The notes under the pieces were generated by a model, which was given only the letters and a program-made list of their open reading frames with translations, ran no database searches and was not told the origin of the DNA. A stretch of 50,903 bases of DNA. Source: an uncultured Peptostreptococcaceae bacterium. GTDB lineage: Bacteria > Bacillota > Clostridia > Peptostreptococcales > Anaerovoracaceae. The translations under genes were made by a program, and so were the position numbers. Below, in pieces: positions 24,910 through 32,518 of this stretch. The first letter of the stretch is position 1. Each line of letters opens with the position of its first letter. Location: positions 1 through 50,903 of the forward strand of contig CAJOKT010000009.1 in assembly GCA_905235115.1 (NCBI GenBank), read 5' to 3'.

Positions 24910-25407
24910 ATGGGCTTTTTTAAGAAATTATTCGGAGGCGCCGCAGTGGCCGGAACTGCCGTTGCAACAGCTAAAGTCGTAGAAAGAGTAAAGGAAAACA
25001 ATCCTGACGGAGTGGGCGACGTAAACCAGGACGGAAGAGTCGACTACAAGGATTACGTCGAAGAGACCAAGAAGGCTGCTCAGGAACTTTACAGCGAGAC
25101 ATCCGACAAGGTGAAAGACGCCGCTCCCGAAGTGACCGAAAAGGTCACCTCCGCTGTGGGAACAGCCAAGGAAAAGGTCTCCGATGTAGTAGGCGACATC
25201 AAGGAGAACGCAGGCGGATATTTTGATCAGGCCAAGGACAAGTTGGAGGATGTAAAGGACAGCCTTCAGGACAAATTCGATGACGTAAAGAATGACTTCC
25301 AGGACAAGGTCGCCGAAGTGAAAGACGAGCTTCAGGACAATGCGGGGGACTTAAAGGAAGAAGTCCGTGAAACCGTTGAAGAGGTCAGGGAAGAGATCCG
25401 GGAATGA
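24910..25407 (+). CDS. Amphipathic-repeat protein with one dockerin/EF-hand-like calcium loop
   Basis: I do not recognise this 165-residue protein as a named family. It has an apolar N-terminus (MGFFKKLFGGAAVAGTAVAT), then a calcium-loop motif DVNQDGRVDYKD (about 37-48) with Asp/Asn at EF-hand positions 1, 3, 5 and 12, as in one half of a dockerin. From residue 50 on it is charged and helical with repeats of the form DVK-x-x-LQDKxx, strongly alternating Lys and Asp/Glu, resembling LEA group-3 or apolipoprotein-like proteins and YtxH-type stress proteins. AGGAGG precedes the ATG and a bidirectional terminator follows. A membrane-associated or stress role is inference. Confidence 0.75.
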   Translation: MGFFKKLFGGAAVAGTAVATAKVVERVKENNPDGVGDVNQDGRVDYKDYVEETKKAAQELYSETSDKVKDAAPEVTEKVTSAVGTAKEKVSDVVGDIKENAGGYFDQAKDKLEDVKDSLQDKFDDVKNDFQDKVAEVKDELQDNAGDLKEEVRETVEEVREEIRE

Positions 25408-25430
25408 TCCCGAAAAGTATCTGTTATGAC

Positions 25431-25458
25431 AAAAGACCGGCAGACGCCGGTCTTTTTT
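25431..25458. terminator. Bidirectional terminator between convergent genes
   Basis: GACCGGC (25435-25441), loop AGAC, GCCGGTC (25446-25452), with AAAA before and TTTTTT after, so it can serve both the EF-hand gene and the GNAT gene. Confidence 0.92.
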
Positions 25459-25464
25459 ATGTCT

Positions 25465-26046
25465 CTATCTTGCTTCCCACTCTTCTCTGGTTATGGAGTA
25501 GAACCTGCTGTCTCGGTCCTCCCCGGTATAGATGCGGTAGGCTTTGCGGATGGTCCCCTCGTATGTGAAGCCGCAGTTTAGGATGACCCCCTGTGATCTG
25601 AAGTTCACTTTGGAGGTCCTTATGGCCATGATCGCCAGGTCATACTTAAGGAAGGCATAGTCCTGAACGGCCATGCATGCCTCGGTCATGTAGCCCTTGT
25701 GCCACTCGGCCTCATCCAGCCAGTAGCCGATCTCCAGAGACTTCACTCCCTCCCTGGCCGTATCCTTATAAGTGGCGATGTTTCCTATGACCCTGCCGGT
25801 GTCCTTCAGTCTAATGGAAAAGGTGTCATTCCCGCCGCCGAAAGGCAGGAACATCTCTTTGAGAACAGTCCGGGATTCATCCGGGCTCTCGTGAGGCTTC
25901 CATCCGGCGGGAGGTCCCACGTTGGGGTTTGATGCGATCCGGTATATCTCTTTTGCGTCTTCCTCGGTGTCCTCCCAGGGCACCAGTCTGAGGCGCTCCG
26001 TCTCTATTATGTCCGTGCCGCGCCAGGTCTCGTTCTTGGCTGTCAT
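25465..26046 (-). CDS. GNAT-family acetyltransferase (RimJ/RimL-like)
   Basis: A 193-residue N-acetyltransferase of the RimJ/RimL branch: the N-terminal ETERLRLVPWEDTEEDAKEI motif, FSIRLKDTGRVIGNIATYK for the beta-4 strand, EIGYWLDEAEWHKGYMTEAC forming the acetyl-CoA pyrophosphate loop region, and the late CGFTYEGTIRKAYRI. It would transfer acetyl from acetyl-CoA to an amine, either a protein N-terminus or a small molecule; the acceptor is unknown. GGAGGAG precedes the ATG. It is the last gene of the rnmV-rsmA unit, 11 bases after rsmA. Confidence 0.9.
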   Translation of the reverse strand: MTAKNETWRGTDIIETERLRLVPWEDTEEDAKEIYRIASNPNVGPPAGWKPHESPDESRTVLKEMFLPFGGGNDTFSIRLKDTGRVIGNIATYKDTAREGVKSLEIGYWLDEAEWHKGYMTEACMAVQDYAFLKYDLAIMAIRTSKVNFRSQGVILNCGFTYEGTIRKAYRIYTGEDRDSRFYSITREEWEAR

Positions 26047-26057
26047 GGGCTCCTCCT

Positions 26058-26921
26058 CTATTGATCCTTCATTCTTCTCAAAGCCTTCGCCAGGACTGCG
26101 TACTCCTCAAGGTCCAGGGTCTCTCCCCTCCTCGCCGGGTCGATGCCCGCCTCCTCCAGAGCCTGACCGATCTGCTCCCTGGTGAAGCCGCCCAGGGTCA
26201 TCAGGGAGTTCCTGAGTGTTTTGCGCCTTAGAGTGAAGCCTGACTTGATCACGTCGAACAGGAATTTCCTGTCCTCCGTCTCCACCGGCGGCTCCCTTCG
26301 CACGTCCAGCCTGAGCACGGCGCTCTCCACCTTGGGCATGGGCATGAATGCCTCCTTCGGCACGTCGCAGATCCTCGTGATCTCCGCAAAATATCCGGTC
26401 TCCAGGGTGATGGCTCCGCACTCCTTAGTGCCGGGAGCAGCTGTAAGCCTGTCCGCCACCTCTTTCTGCATCATGACTGTGATGGTATCCACCGACTCTC
26501 CCTCTTCAAGAAACTTCATGATTATTGGAGTGGTTATATAGTAGGGCAGATTTCCTATGACTCTCACCTTGCCGGGCACCGGATTCTCCCTGATGAGAGC
26601 CCCGATGTCGGTCTTAAGGATATCGGCGTTTAAGATCTCGGCATTGTCCCTGTTTATGAGGGCTGCGTTCAGCACCGGTATCAGCCTCTTGTCCAGCTCT
26701 ATGGCGATCAGCTTTCCGGCTCTGCCGGCAGCCTCCACGGTGAGAGCTCCGTCCCCGGGGCCCACCTCGATGACCAGATCGTCCCGGCCAATGTCAGACC
26801 CGTCGAGTATCTTTAAGATCACCTCTTCATCCTGAAGAAAGTTCTGGCCCAGGCTCTTGAGGAACCTGAAATTCTTTCCGCCTTTTCTCTTATTCTTCTG
26901 AGATCCTGAGTAATGCTCCAT
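26058..26921 (-). CDS. rsmA: 16S rRNA (A1518/A1519-N6) dimethyltransferase
   Basis: A 287-residue KsgA/Dim1 enzyme that dimethylates two adjacent adenosines in helix 45 of 16S rRNA during small-subunit assembly. Motifs: KSLGQNFLQDEEV near residue 24, the SAM-binding VIEVGPGDGALT near 52, IAIELDKRL, and the catalytic IGNLPYYITTPII near 122; the C-terminal RNA-binding domain has AFMPMPKVESAVLRL and LRRKTLRNSL. GAGGA precedes the ATG. The first 10 codons lie inside the end of rnmV (32-base overlap), a conserved Firmicutes pairing. Confidence 0.97.
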   Translation of the reverse strand: MEHYSGSQKNKRKGGKNFRFLKSLGQNFLQDEEVILKILDGSDIGRDDLVIEVGPGDGALTVEAAGRAGKLIAIELDKRLIPVLNAALINRDNAEILNADILKTDIGALIRENPVPGKVRVIGNLPYYITTPIIMKFLEEGESVDTITVMMQKEVADRLTAAPGTKECGAITLETGYFAEITRICDVPKEAFMPMPKVESAVLRLDVRREPPVETEDRKFLFDVIKSGFTLRRKTLRNSLMTLGGFTREQIGQALEEAGIDPARRGETLDLEEYAVLAKALRRMKDQ

Positions 26922-27453
26922 CCAGTTCCTCTTTTCCTATTCCGAAGGCATTGAGCTTGTTAAGGAAGCTCTTGGAGTTCCCGTAGCCGATACCCAGCTC
27001 TCCAGCCAGCTTTTCTCTCAGCCTCCCGGAGCCGGGGGCTCCCGCAAGACCTCTCTCGAACAGATCTCCCTCAGTCAATTTGCCTAATTGCGATGATGCT
27101 TGATCTTCAAGGGCTAAAGCCTTCTCAAAAGCTCTGATCAGGGCCTCACAGGAGGCGTTTTCCACTCCGATGTCCCCGTCCTTCAGGGCTTCTTCTCTGG
27201 TGAGATGGACCTGGACCGCATCTGGGTACTTGGCGGTGATCCTGCGCCTTATCTCCTCTCCGGAGTGGTCCGGATCGGTGAAGATCATTATGCCCCTTCC
27301 CCTGTAGGCCTTCTCTATCTCCTGCCAGGTCTGCCTTGATATGCCAAAGCCGTGGGTCTCTATGGTATAGCAATCCACGGCTCTCTTTAAATTACTTGTG
27401 TCGTCACGGCCTTCTACTATGACCGTCTTCTCGAGCTTAAGTCTGTCAGCCAT
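26890..27453 (-). CDS. rnmV: Ribonuclease M5 (5S rRNA maturation)
   Basis: A 187-residue Toprim-domain RNase M5, which makes the final cuts of 5S rRNA in Gram-positive bacteria. Toprim residues are plain: the Glu in KTVIVEGRDD (residues 8-17) and the Asp pair in IMIFTDPDHSGEEIRRRI near 58. The C-terminal half (ELGIGYGNSKSFLNKLNAFG) is the rRNA-binding part. ATG 27453 begins the domain; the longer open frame upstream lies inside the divIC-like gene. The start is one base after the divIC-like stop, suggesting coupling. Confidence 0.94.
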   Translation of the reverse strand: MADRLKLEKTVIVEGRDDTSNLKRAVDCYTIETHGFGISRQTWQEIEKAYRGRGIMIFTDPDHSGEEIRRRITAKYPDAVQVHLTREEALKDGDIGVENASCEALIRAFEKALALEDQASSQLGKLTEGDLFERGLAGAPGSGRLREKLAGELGIGYGNSKSFLNKLNAFGIGKEELDGALLRISEE

Positions 27454-27454
27454 T

Positions 27455-28000
27455 TCAGCCCTCGCCGGAGCCAGCCGCCTGGTCCACGGCCTGGGTGATG
27501 CTGTCAGCAGCGTTCTCGATGTCGGAGGCGCCTTCGCCGCCGTCACCCCCGGATGAAGCGCCGTCATCCGGACCGGATCTTGCCGCCTTTTCATCCGCCG
27601 CTTCCTTCAGCGCATTCTCCTCGGCCTCCTGAAGTCTGAGGCGGAAAAGCTCCTCTTCAGGCGTGAGCTGTTCTCCCTCCGGTGCCGCCCTGAATGAGGG
27701 GAGCACGAAAAGTATCTCGTTCCCCTTCACCAGCCTCAGCTTGTTCCTGGCCAGGGACTCCAGATAGTCGCTGGAGTTTACGATCTCCAGCTTCTGCTCC
27801 AGGTCCTCCTTCTGGTTTATCAGTCTCTCGTTCTCCGTTTCCACCCTGTTCTTCTCGATGGTCAGGTTCACGATCTTCACTGCCGATACCGCAAAATATC
27901 CGATCACCGCTACAGCGATGGCCAGGACTGCCAGCTTCATCACGCTGAGTTTTTTGCGCCGCGACTTGTATTCAGTTAAATTACTCTTTGTTCCAGACAT
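27455..28000 (-). CDS. DivIC/FtsB-like septum formation initiator
   Basis: A 181-residue bitopic division protein: short cytoplasmic basic segment, one membrane helix (residues 20-43, VMKLAVLAIAVAVIGYFAVS), then a leucine-type coiled coil (VETENERLINQKEDLEQKLE) and the family-typical SSDYLESLARNKLRLVKGNE. The known role is holding the FtsL-DivIB complex at the septum. Unusual is the 80-residue tail rich in Ala, Glu and Gly (GPDDGASSGGDGGEG), low complexity and absent from most homologues. It follows the M23 gene by 24 bases, so cell wall and division genes are clustered. Confidence 0.85.
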   Translation of the reverse strand: MSGTKSNLTEYKSRRKKLSVMKLAVLAIAVAVIGYFAVSAVKIVNLTIEKNRVETENERLINQKEDLEQKLEIVNSSDYLESLARNKLRLVKGNEILFVLPSFRAAPEGEQLTPEEELFRLRLQEAEENALKEAADEKAARSGPDDGASSGGDGGEGASDIENAADSITQAVDQAAGSGEG

Positions 28001-28024
28001 TTCCCCTTTTTGTCCTTTTCCCCT

Positions 28025-29644
28025 TTATGAAATGTACGGCGCGGGATTTACCTTGGTCCCGTTCCACCAGATCTCGAAGTGCAGATGGGCTCCGTAGGAT
28101 CTGCCGGTATTGCCGATATTCGCGATGTGCTGCCCCTGATAGACCTTATCGCCCACGGATACCATCAGCGCGGATGCGTGGCCGTACAGGGTCTTGAAGC
28201 CGTTCTGGTGGTCGATGATCACCGCAAGGCCATAGCCCTGGTACCAGCCTGCCACCACAACTGTGCCTCCGTCTGCGGCGACTATGGGTGCCCCGTAGCA
28301 GTTGCCGTCGAACATGTCCACGCCCTCGTGCATCCTGCCCCATCGCATGCCGAATCCGTCATGGATGGAATATGGCACGGGACGGATGAAGTGCCCCGAT
28401 CCCACTGTAGGCGGTCTCTCAGCTGTGCCCTTGATAATGACCTTGTCCACCTTTGGTGTTACCACCTCGGTCTCCAGATCCTCTCTCTCCACAAGTTCGC
28501 CGTCTATCCTGGTCATCCTGGCGGAGATCCTGTCCACTCCGTCCTGGCCGTTTACGGAAACTATCTCGTCACCCTCATAATACTTAGATGACTCCTCGTA
28601 CCTGGTCTCGTAGGGAATGGTCTCCGTGAAGGTCTCGATGCCTACGGTCTTAACGGAAAGTGTCTTGTTGGTCACCGTGTTTTTAAGCACCTGCCCTTCG
28701 TTCAGGGCCGTGGTGCCCTTGGTTATCTGATTCTGGCTGATGAGCTGATCTACGGTTATCCCCAGCGCCTTTGCCGCGATCTCAGGGGTATCTCCCTGAC
28801 GGGCGGTATAGGTGTAGGTCTTGGAGATGCCCTTGTCGATGACCGCCAGGGCATCGCGCTCGCTCTGGATACTGGAAAGCCTCACGGATTTCTCCACGAT
28901 ATCCACATCCTCGCTGAGTTCCACCAGCTCATAATCCTCCCTGCTCCCCACGATGTATCTGTCGATTATGGCGTCCAGCACACGGTTTCCGGCATCCTCC
29001 GACTGCACCGTAGCGGCCAACACATCATCTATCATTATGACGTATGCGTTGGTGGGAAGGTCCCCCATGTAGGTGAACTTCTGAAGCACCGTGTCAGGCT
29101 TATCTATCTCCTTGCCTAAGGAGATCACCGGCGTGAAGGTGATGTCCTTTTCCGCATCGATGGTCACAGTGGAGCCGTACTCCTTGGAGAGGCCATCGGA
29201 TACCAGGTCCAGGATGTCCAGAACATCGCTCTGTTCCTTCACGATCCCCAGGGTGCGTCCGTGGTAGGAATAGCTGTAGTCGATGGTCCCCACGAAGACA
29301 CTTATGATCAGCACAGACGCCATGACACCGAAGAGGAATATCCTCTTCACGATGGAAGAGCGCTCTGCCTGCCTCTCCCTGAAGCTGTGTATCTTCCTTA
29401 GGGCAAGCACCGTCGTCCTCTCCAGCCCCCATGCGGCAGTGTCCAGGACCTTGTCGATGGCTGTGACCATATCTGCCACACGATCCATGACGATCTCGTT
29501 GACCCGCCTGAATATTGCTCCCCAGGTGATGGAGCTCTTTTTCTCTGCCTTCCCGGGCTTTTCCGCGGGAGGTTTTTCCTTGGCGGACTTCCCGGCGCCG
29601 GCCCGGAACTTCTCTATGTAGTTTTTCAGGTTTGTTTTTTGCAT
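28025..29644 (-). CDS. M23-family peptidase with LysM and G5 domains (copy 1)
   Basis: A 539-residue membrane-anchored cell wall hydrolase. A lysine-rich cytoplasmic N-terminus leads to a helix at about 98-120 (IFLFGVMASVLIISVFVG), a long extracellular region, a LysM domain near 290-335 (YTARQGDTPEIAAKALGITV), a G5 domain near 340-410 and a C-terminal LytM/M23 endopeptidase from about 425. Zinc and catalytic residues are in GRMHEGVDMF, LYGHASAL and HLHFEIW. It probably trims peptidoglycan crosslinks in growth or division. AGGAAAG is the ribosome binding site; the stop of copy 2 lies 5 bases upstream. Confidence 0.92.
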   Translation of the reverse strand: MQKTNLKNYIEKFRAGAGKSAKEKPPAEKPGKAEKKSSITWGAIFRRVNEIVMDRVADMVTAIDKVLDTAAWGLERTTVLALRKIHSFRERQAERSSIVKRIFLFGVMASVLIISVFVGTIDYSYSYHGRTLGIVKEQSDVLDILDLVSDGLSKEYGSTVTIDAEKDITFTPVISLGKEIDKPDTVLQKFTYMGDLPTNAYVIMIDDVLAATVQSEDAGNRVLDAIIDRYIVGSREDYELVELSEDVDIVEKSVRLSSIQSERDALAVIDKGISKTYTYTARQGDTPEIAAKALGITVDQLISQNQITKGTTALNEGQVLKNTVTNKTLSVKTVGIETFTETIPYETRYEESSKYYEGDEIVSVNGQDGVDRISARMTRIDGELVEREDLETEVVTPKVDKVIIKGTAERPPTVGSGHFIRPVPYSIHDGFGMRWGRMHEGVDMFDGNCYGAPIVAADGGTVVVAGWYQGYGLAVIIDHQNGFKTLYGHASALMVSVGDKVYQGQHIANIGNTGRSYGAHLHFEIWWNGTKVNPAPYIS

Positions 29645-29649
29645 CTTTC

Positions 29650-31257
29650 CTAGAAAATGTAGGGTTCGGGATCCACCTTGGTGCCGTCTATCCAGATCTC
29701 AAAGTGGAGATGGGGCCCGGTAGAGTTTCCGGTGGAGCCCACGTTAGCTATGAACTGTCCCTGATAGACCTTGTCGCCCACGGATACGGAAAGAGATGAG
29801 CAATGTCCGTAAAGTGTCTTGTAGCCGTTCTGATGGTCGATGATGACCGCAAGCCCGTAGCCCTGATACCAGCCTGCGGTGACGACGGTGCCGCCGTCCG
29901 CAGCGTATATGGGCGTTCCGTATGCTCCGGACATGTCGATTCCTTCGTGCATCCTTCCCCAGCGCCAGCCGAAGTGGTAGTAAACGGGGAGACTGCAGGG
30001 CCTGATGAACTTACCGCAGCCCACTGTAGGCGGTCTTTCGGCAGTTCCCTTGATTATAACTCTGTCGATGACAGGGATGATCTCTTCCACCTCCAGGTCT
30101 TCCCTTTCGGTGACCTCTCCGTCGACCCTGGTCATTCTGGCCTTGACCTTGTTCTTGCCTGTCTGGCCGGCCACGGAGACTATCTCGTCCCCTTCATAGT
30201 ACTGGTCAGATTCCTGGTAGATCACCTGATAGGGGACCTCTTCCGCAAAAGTTTCAACTCCCACTGTCCTTACGGAGACCGCTTTATTGGTCACCGTGTT
30301 TCTCAGCGTCAGTCCCTCGGGAAGCGTGCCCTCGCCCTTGGTTATCTGGTTCTGCTTCACCAGCTCGTCTACCGTAGTGTCCAGTGCTTTTGCGGCGATC
30401 TCCAGGGTGTCCCCTTCTTTTACGGTATATGTATAAGTCCTGGAAACGCCTCCCTCGATGAGGGCGATGGCATCCTCCCGGCTCTGGACAGCTGACAGTT
30501 TCACCTTCTTTTCCTGAACTGTCACGTCCTGGCTGAATTCCACGGTCTCATAGTCCCTGCGGCTTCCGAGGATGTGGCTGTCGATTATGCTGTCCAGCAC
30601 CTTGTTCGCCATGTCCTCTGACTGTACCGTTGCCAGCTGGACTCCGTCCACTGTGATCACGTAGGCGTTCGTATCTATGTCGCCCATGTAGGTGAACTTC
30701 TGAAGCACCGCGTCCGGCGTGTCTATCTCCATTCCTGCGGAGATCACAGGGGTGAACGTGATGTCTGTTTCGGGATCTATGGCTATCACGGAGCCGTACT
30801 CCCTGGTGAGCTCGTCCGACACCAGATCCAGTACCCCAAGCACGTCGCTCTGTTCCTTTACCACTCCCAGGGCTCTGCCGTTGTATGAATACGTGTAGTC
30901 TATGGCGCTTACGATCACGCCGATGATCACCACCGTGCTGCCCACGGCGAAAAGCACTATCTTCTTGATCAGGGCTGAGTGCTGGTTAAGTCCCTCCCTG
31001 AAGGTGTGTATTCGCCTCAGGATAAGGACGGAAGTCCGCTCGATGCCCCACGCGCAAAGGTCAAGGACCTTATCTACACCTATGACCAGGTCGCCTGCCC
31101 AGTCCATCACTATTTCGTTTATTCGTCTGAAGATGGCTCCCCAGGTAATGGAGCTCTTCTTTTTTTCTTTCTTGGGTCTTTCTTTCTTCTGTTTTGGATC
31201 GTTTGCGATATTCTTCAGGACGGCGCTTGCTTTTACTGCAGTTTGCCATTTTGCCAT
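29650..31257 (-). CDS. M23-family peptidase with LysM and G5 domains (copy 2)
   Basis: A 535-residue paralogue of the adjacent gene with the same order: basic N-terminus with SSITWGAIFRRINEIVMDW, helix near 92-114, LysM (YTVKEGDTLEIAAKALDTTV), G5, and M23 with GRMHEGIDMSG, LYGHCSSL and HLHFEIW. All zinc ligands are kept, so both copies should be active. The two proteins align end to end, which points to tandem duplication followed by moderate divergence. The first 8 codons overlap the end of the DnaD-like gene. GGGAGA precedes the ATG. Confidence 0.92.
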   Translation of the reverse strand: MAKWQTAVKASAVLKNIANDPKQKKERPKKEKKKSSITWGAIFRRINEIVMDWAGDLVIGVDKVLDLCAWGIERTSVLILRRIHTFREGLNQHSALIKKIVLFAVGSTVVIIGVIVSAIDYTYSYNGRALGVVKEQSDVLGVLDLVSDELTREYGSVIAIDPETDITFTPVISAGMEIDTPDAVLQKFTYMGDIDTNAYVITVDGVQLATVQSEDMANKVLDSIIDSHILGSRRDYETVEFSQDVTVQEKKVKLSAVQSREDAIALIEGGVSRTYTYTVKEGDTLEIAAKALDTTVDELVKQNQITKGEGTLPEGLTLRNTVTNKAVSVRTVGVETFAEEVPYQVIYQESDQYYEGDEIVSVAGQTGKNKVKARMTRVDGEVTEREDLEVEEIIPVIDRVIIKGTAERPPTVGCGKFIRPCSLPVYYHFGWRWGRMHEGIDMSGAYGTPIYAADGGTVVTAGWYQGYGLAVIIDHQNGYKTLYGHCSSLSVSVGDKVYQGQFIANVGSTGNSTGPHLHFEIWIDGTKVDPEPYIF

Positions 31258-32477
31258 AATTCTGCTTCTCCCATTCTGATCTTCTGACAGGTACAGCGTC
31301 TTCCGTTCTCATCGAAGCCGGTATCGCTGCACTTGTCGCAAAGATGCCTGATGTCTGTATAATCCAGAGGGTAGTTGCTCTCCGTAAGGATGATCGCCCT
31401 CCGTTTCTCGAGATCAGAGATCTCCTTTTTTATCTCCCCCGTTTCCTCTCCGGATGCTCCCCGGAGAAGCCCTCTTGATATTTTACTCGATAGTGACTGG
31501 AGATTTATGTCGATATCACGAATTTCCGGTAGTTTTTTATAGATTTCTTCCCGCCTGTCGTCTGCTTCCTTTTCGGATCTCTCTCTCAGGTAGTCATAGT
31601 ACTTGTTGAGAACGCCCTGGGTGACGGTGTTCTTGGAGTTGATGTCCCGGCCCATGTCCTCAGCTTCCTTTTTCCAGTTCTCCAGCACCTTGTTGACATA
31701 CCGGATGCTGGGACTCTGGGTGAAGCCTGCCTTGGCGCAGGCATCCAGGATCTTTTCCACGGTGTAGCCGTAGGAGTCCAGCCAGGTGTCCACCATGGCT
31801 CTTTCCGCGTCTGTGATGTTCCTCTTCAGCCCCAGGGAATTCAGTATCCTGCGATATATCCCCTGACGCTCGGACCTCTGCTCCAGGTAGCTGTCCACCT
31901 CCGCAGCGGTCTCCAGCCCTTCCTTGGCCCAGCCCAGGATCACCTTTGAGATATAGCTTACGCTGGTCTTACCTATGTCCTGACAGTAGTCGAAGGCTCT
32001 TCTGATCAGCTCTTCTCCGGCGCCGATGTCGCCGGTCCAGCCCTCTATCTCCTGCATCTCCTTCACGTTCAGCGGCCTTCCCAGCACTGACTCCGCCCTG
32101 TCCAGTATCCTTTTGAAGGAGTCTTCATCCTTCTCCGGTCCCTGATCGGAGGCAGCCTGCAGGGCAGGATGTTTTTCGCTGAAGGACCCGGGTGTTCCTG
32201 CCAGGTGCACGAAGGTCACCGAGCCGTCCGGGCCCGTTGTGATAAGCTCCCGCTCCTCCCAGTAGGCCAGGGCCTTCCTGAGATCCGCCGCGGCGATCCC
32301 CAGGTCAAGAGCCATCTCGGCCTCATCCATGTCGATCCCGCAGGCAGCAAGCGACAGCCCGTAAAGGTAGACCTTCACGCAGTACCCGGGGGCCTCAGGC
32401 ATATATTCCGATATGAAAATGTTTTCGACGGACGTGGAAAGCAGAGAATAGTCTGCCTCGCCCTTGCTGAATCTCAT
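31233..32477 (-). CDS. DnaD-family replication protein with C-terminal DnaI/DnaC-type zinc motif
   Basis: A 414-residue protein. The N-terminal winged helix (EYMPEAPGYCVKVYLYGLSL, a DnaD/DnaB primosome start) is followed by two DnaD-like (DDBH2) repeats, near 125-200 (FDYCQDIGKTSVSYISKVIL) and near 205-270 (ACAKAGFTQSPSIRYVNKVL). A charged coiled coil follows, and at 380-398 a Cys motif CDKCSDTGFDENGRRCTCQK, the form found in the N-terminal helicase-binding domain of DnaI. The AAA+ part of DnaI is not present here. It is probably a helicase-loading factor; it lies 41 bases after dnaB. Confidence 0.82.
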   Translation of the reverse strand: MRFSKGEADYSLLSTSVENIFISEYMPEAPGYCVKVYLYGLSLAACGIDMDEAEMALDLGIAAADLRKALAYWEERELITTGPDGSVTFVHLAGTPGSFSEKHPALQAASDQGPEKDEDSFKRILDRAESVLGRPLNVKEMQEIEGWTGDIGAGEELIRRAFDYCQDIGKTSVSYISKVILGWAKEGLETAAEVDSYLEQRSERQGIYRRILNSLGLKRNITDAERAMVDTWLDSYGYTVEKILDACAKAGFTQSPSIRYVNKVLENWKKEAEDMGRDINSKNTVTQGVLNKYYDYLRERSEKEADDRREEIYKKLPEIRDIDINLQSLSSKISRGLLRGASGEETGEIKKEISDLEKRRAIILTESNYPLDYTDIRHLCDKCSDTGFDENGRRCTCQKIRMGEAELWQNGKLQ

Positions 32478-32518
32478 TTTCTGTCCTCTTCAAAACTGTA
32501 TAAGATACGCCGGGATGG

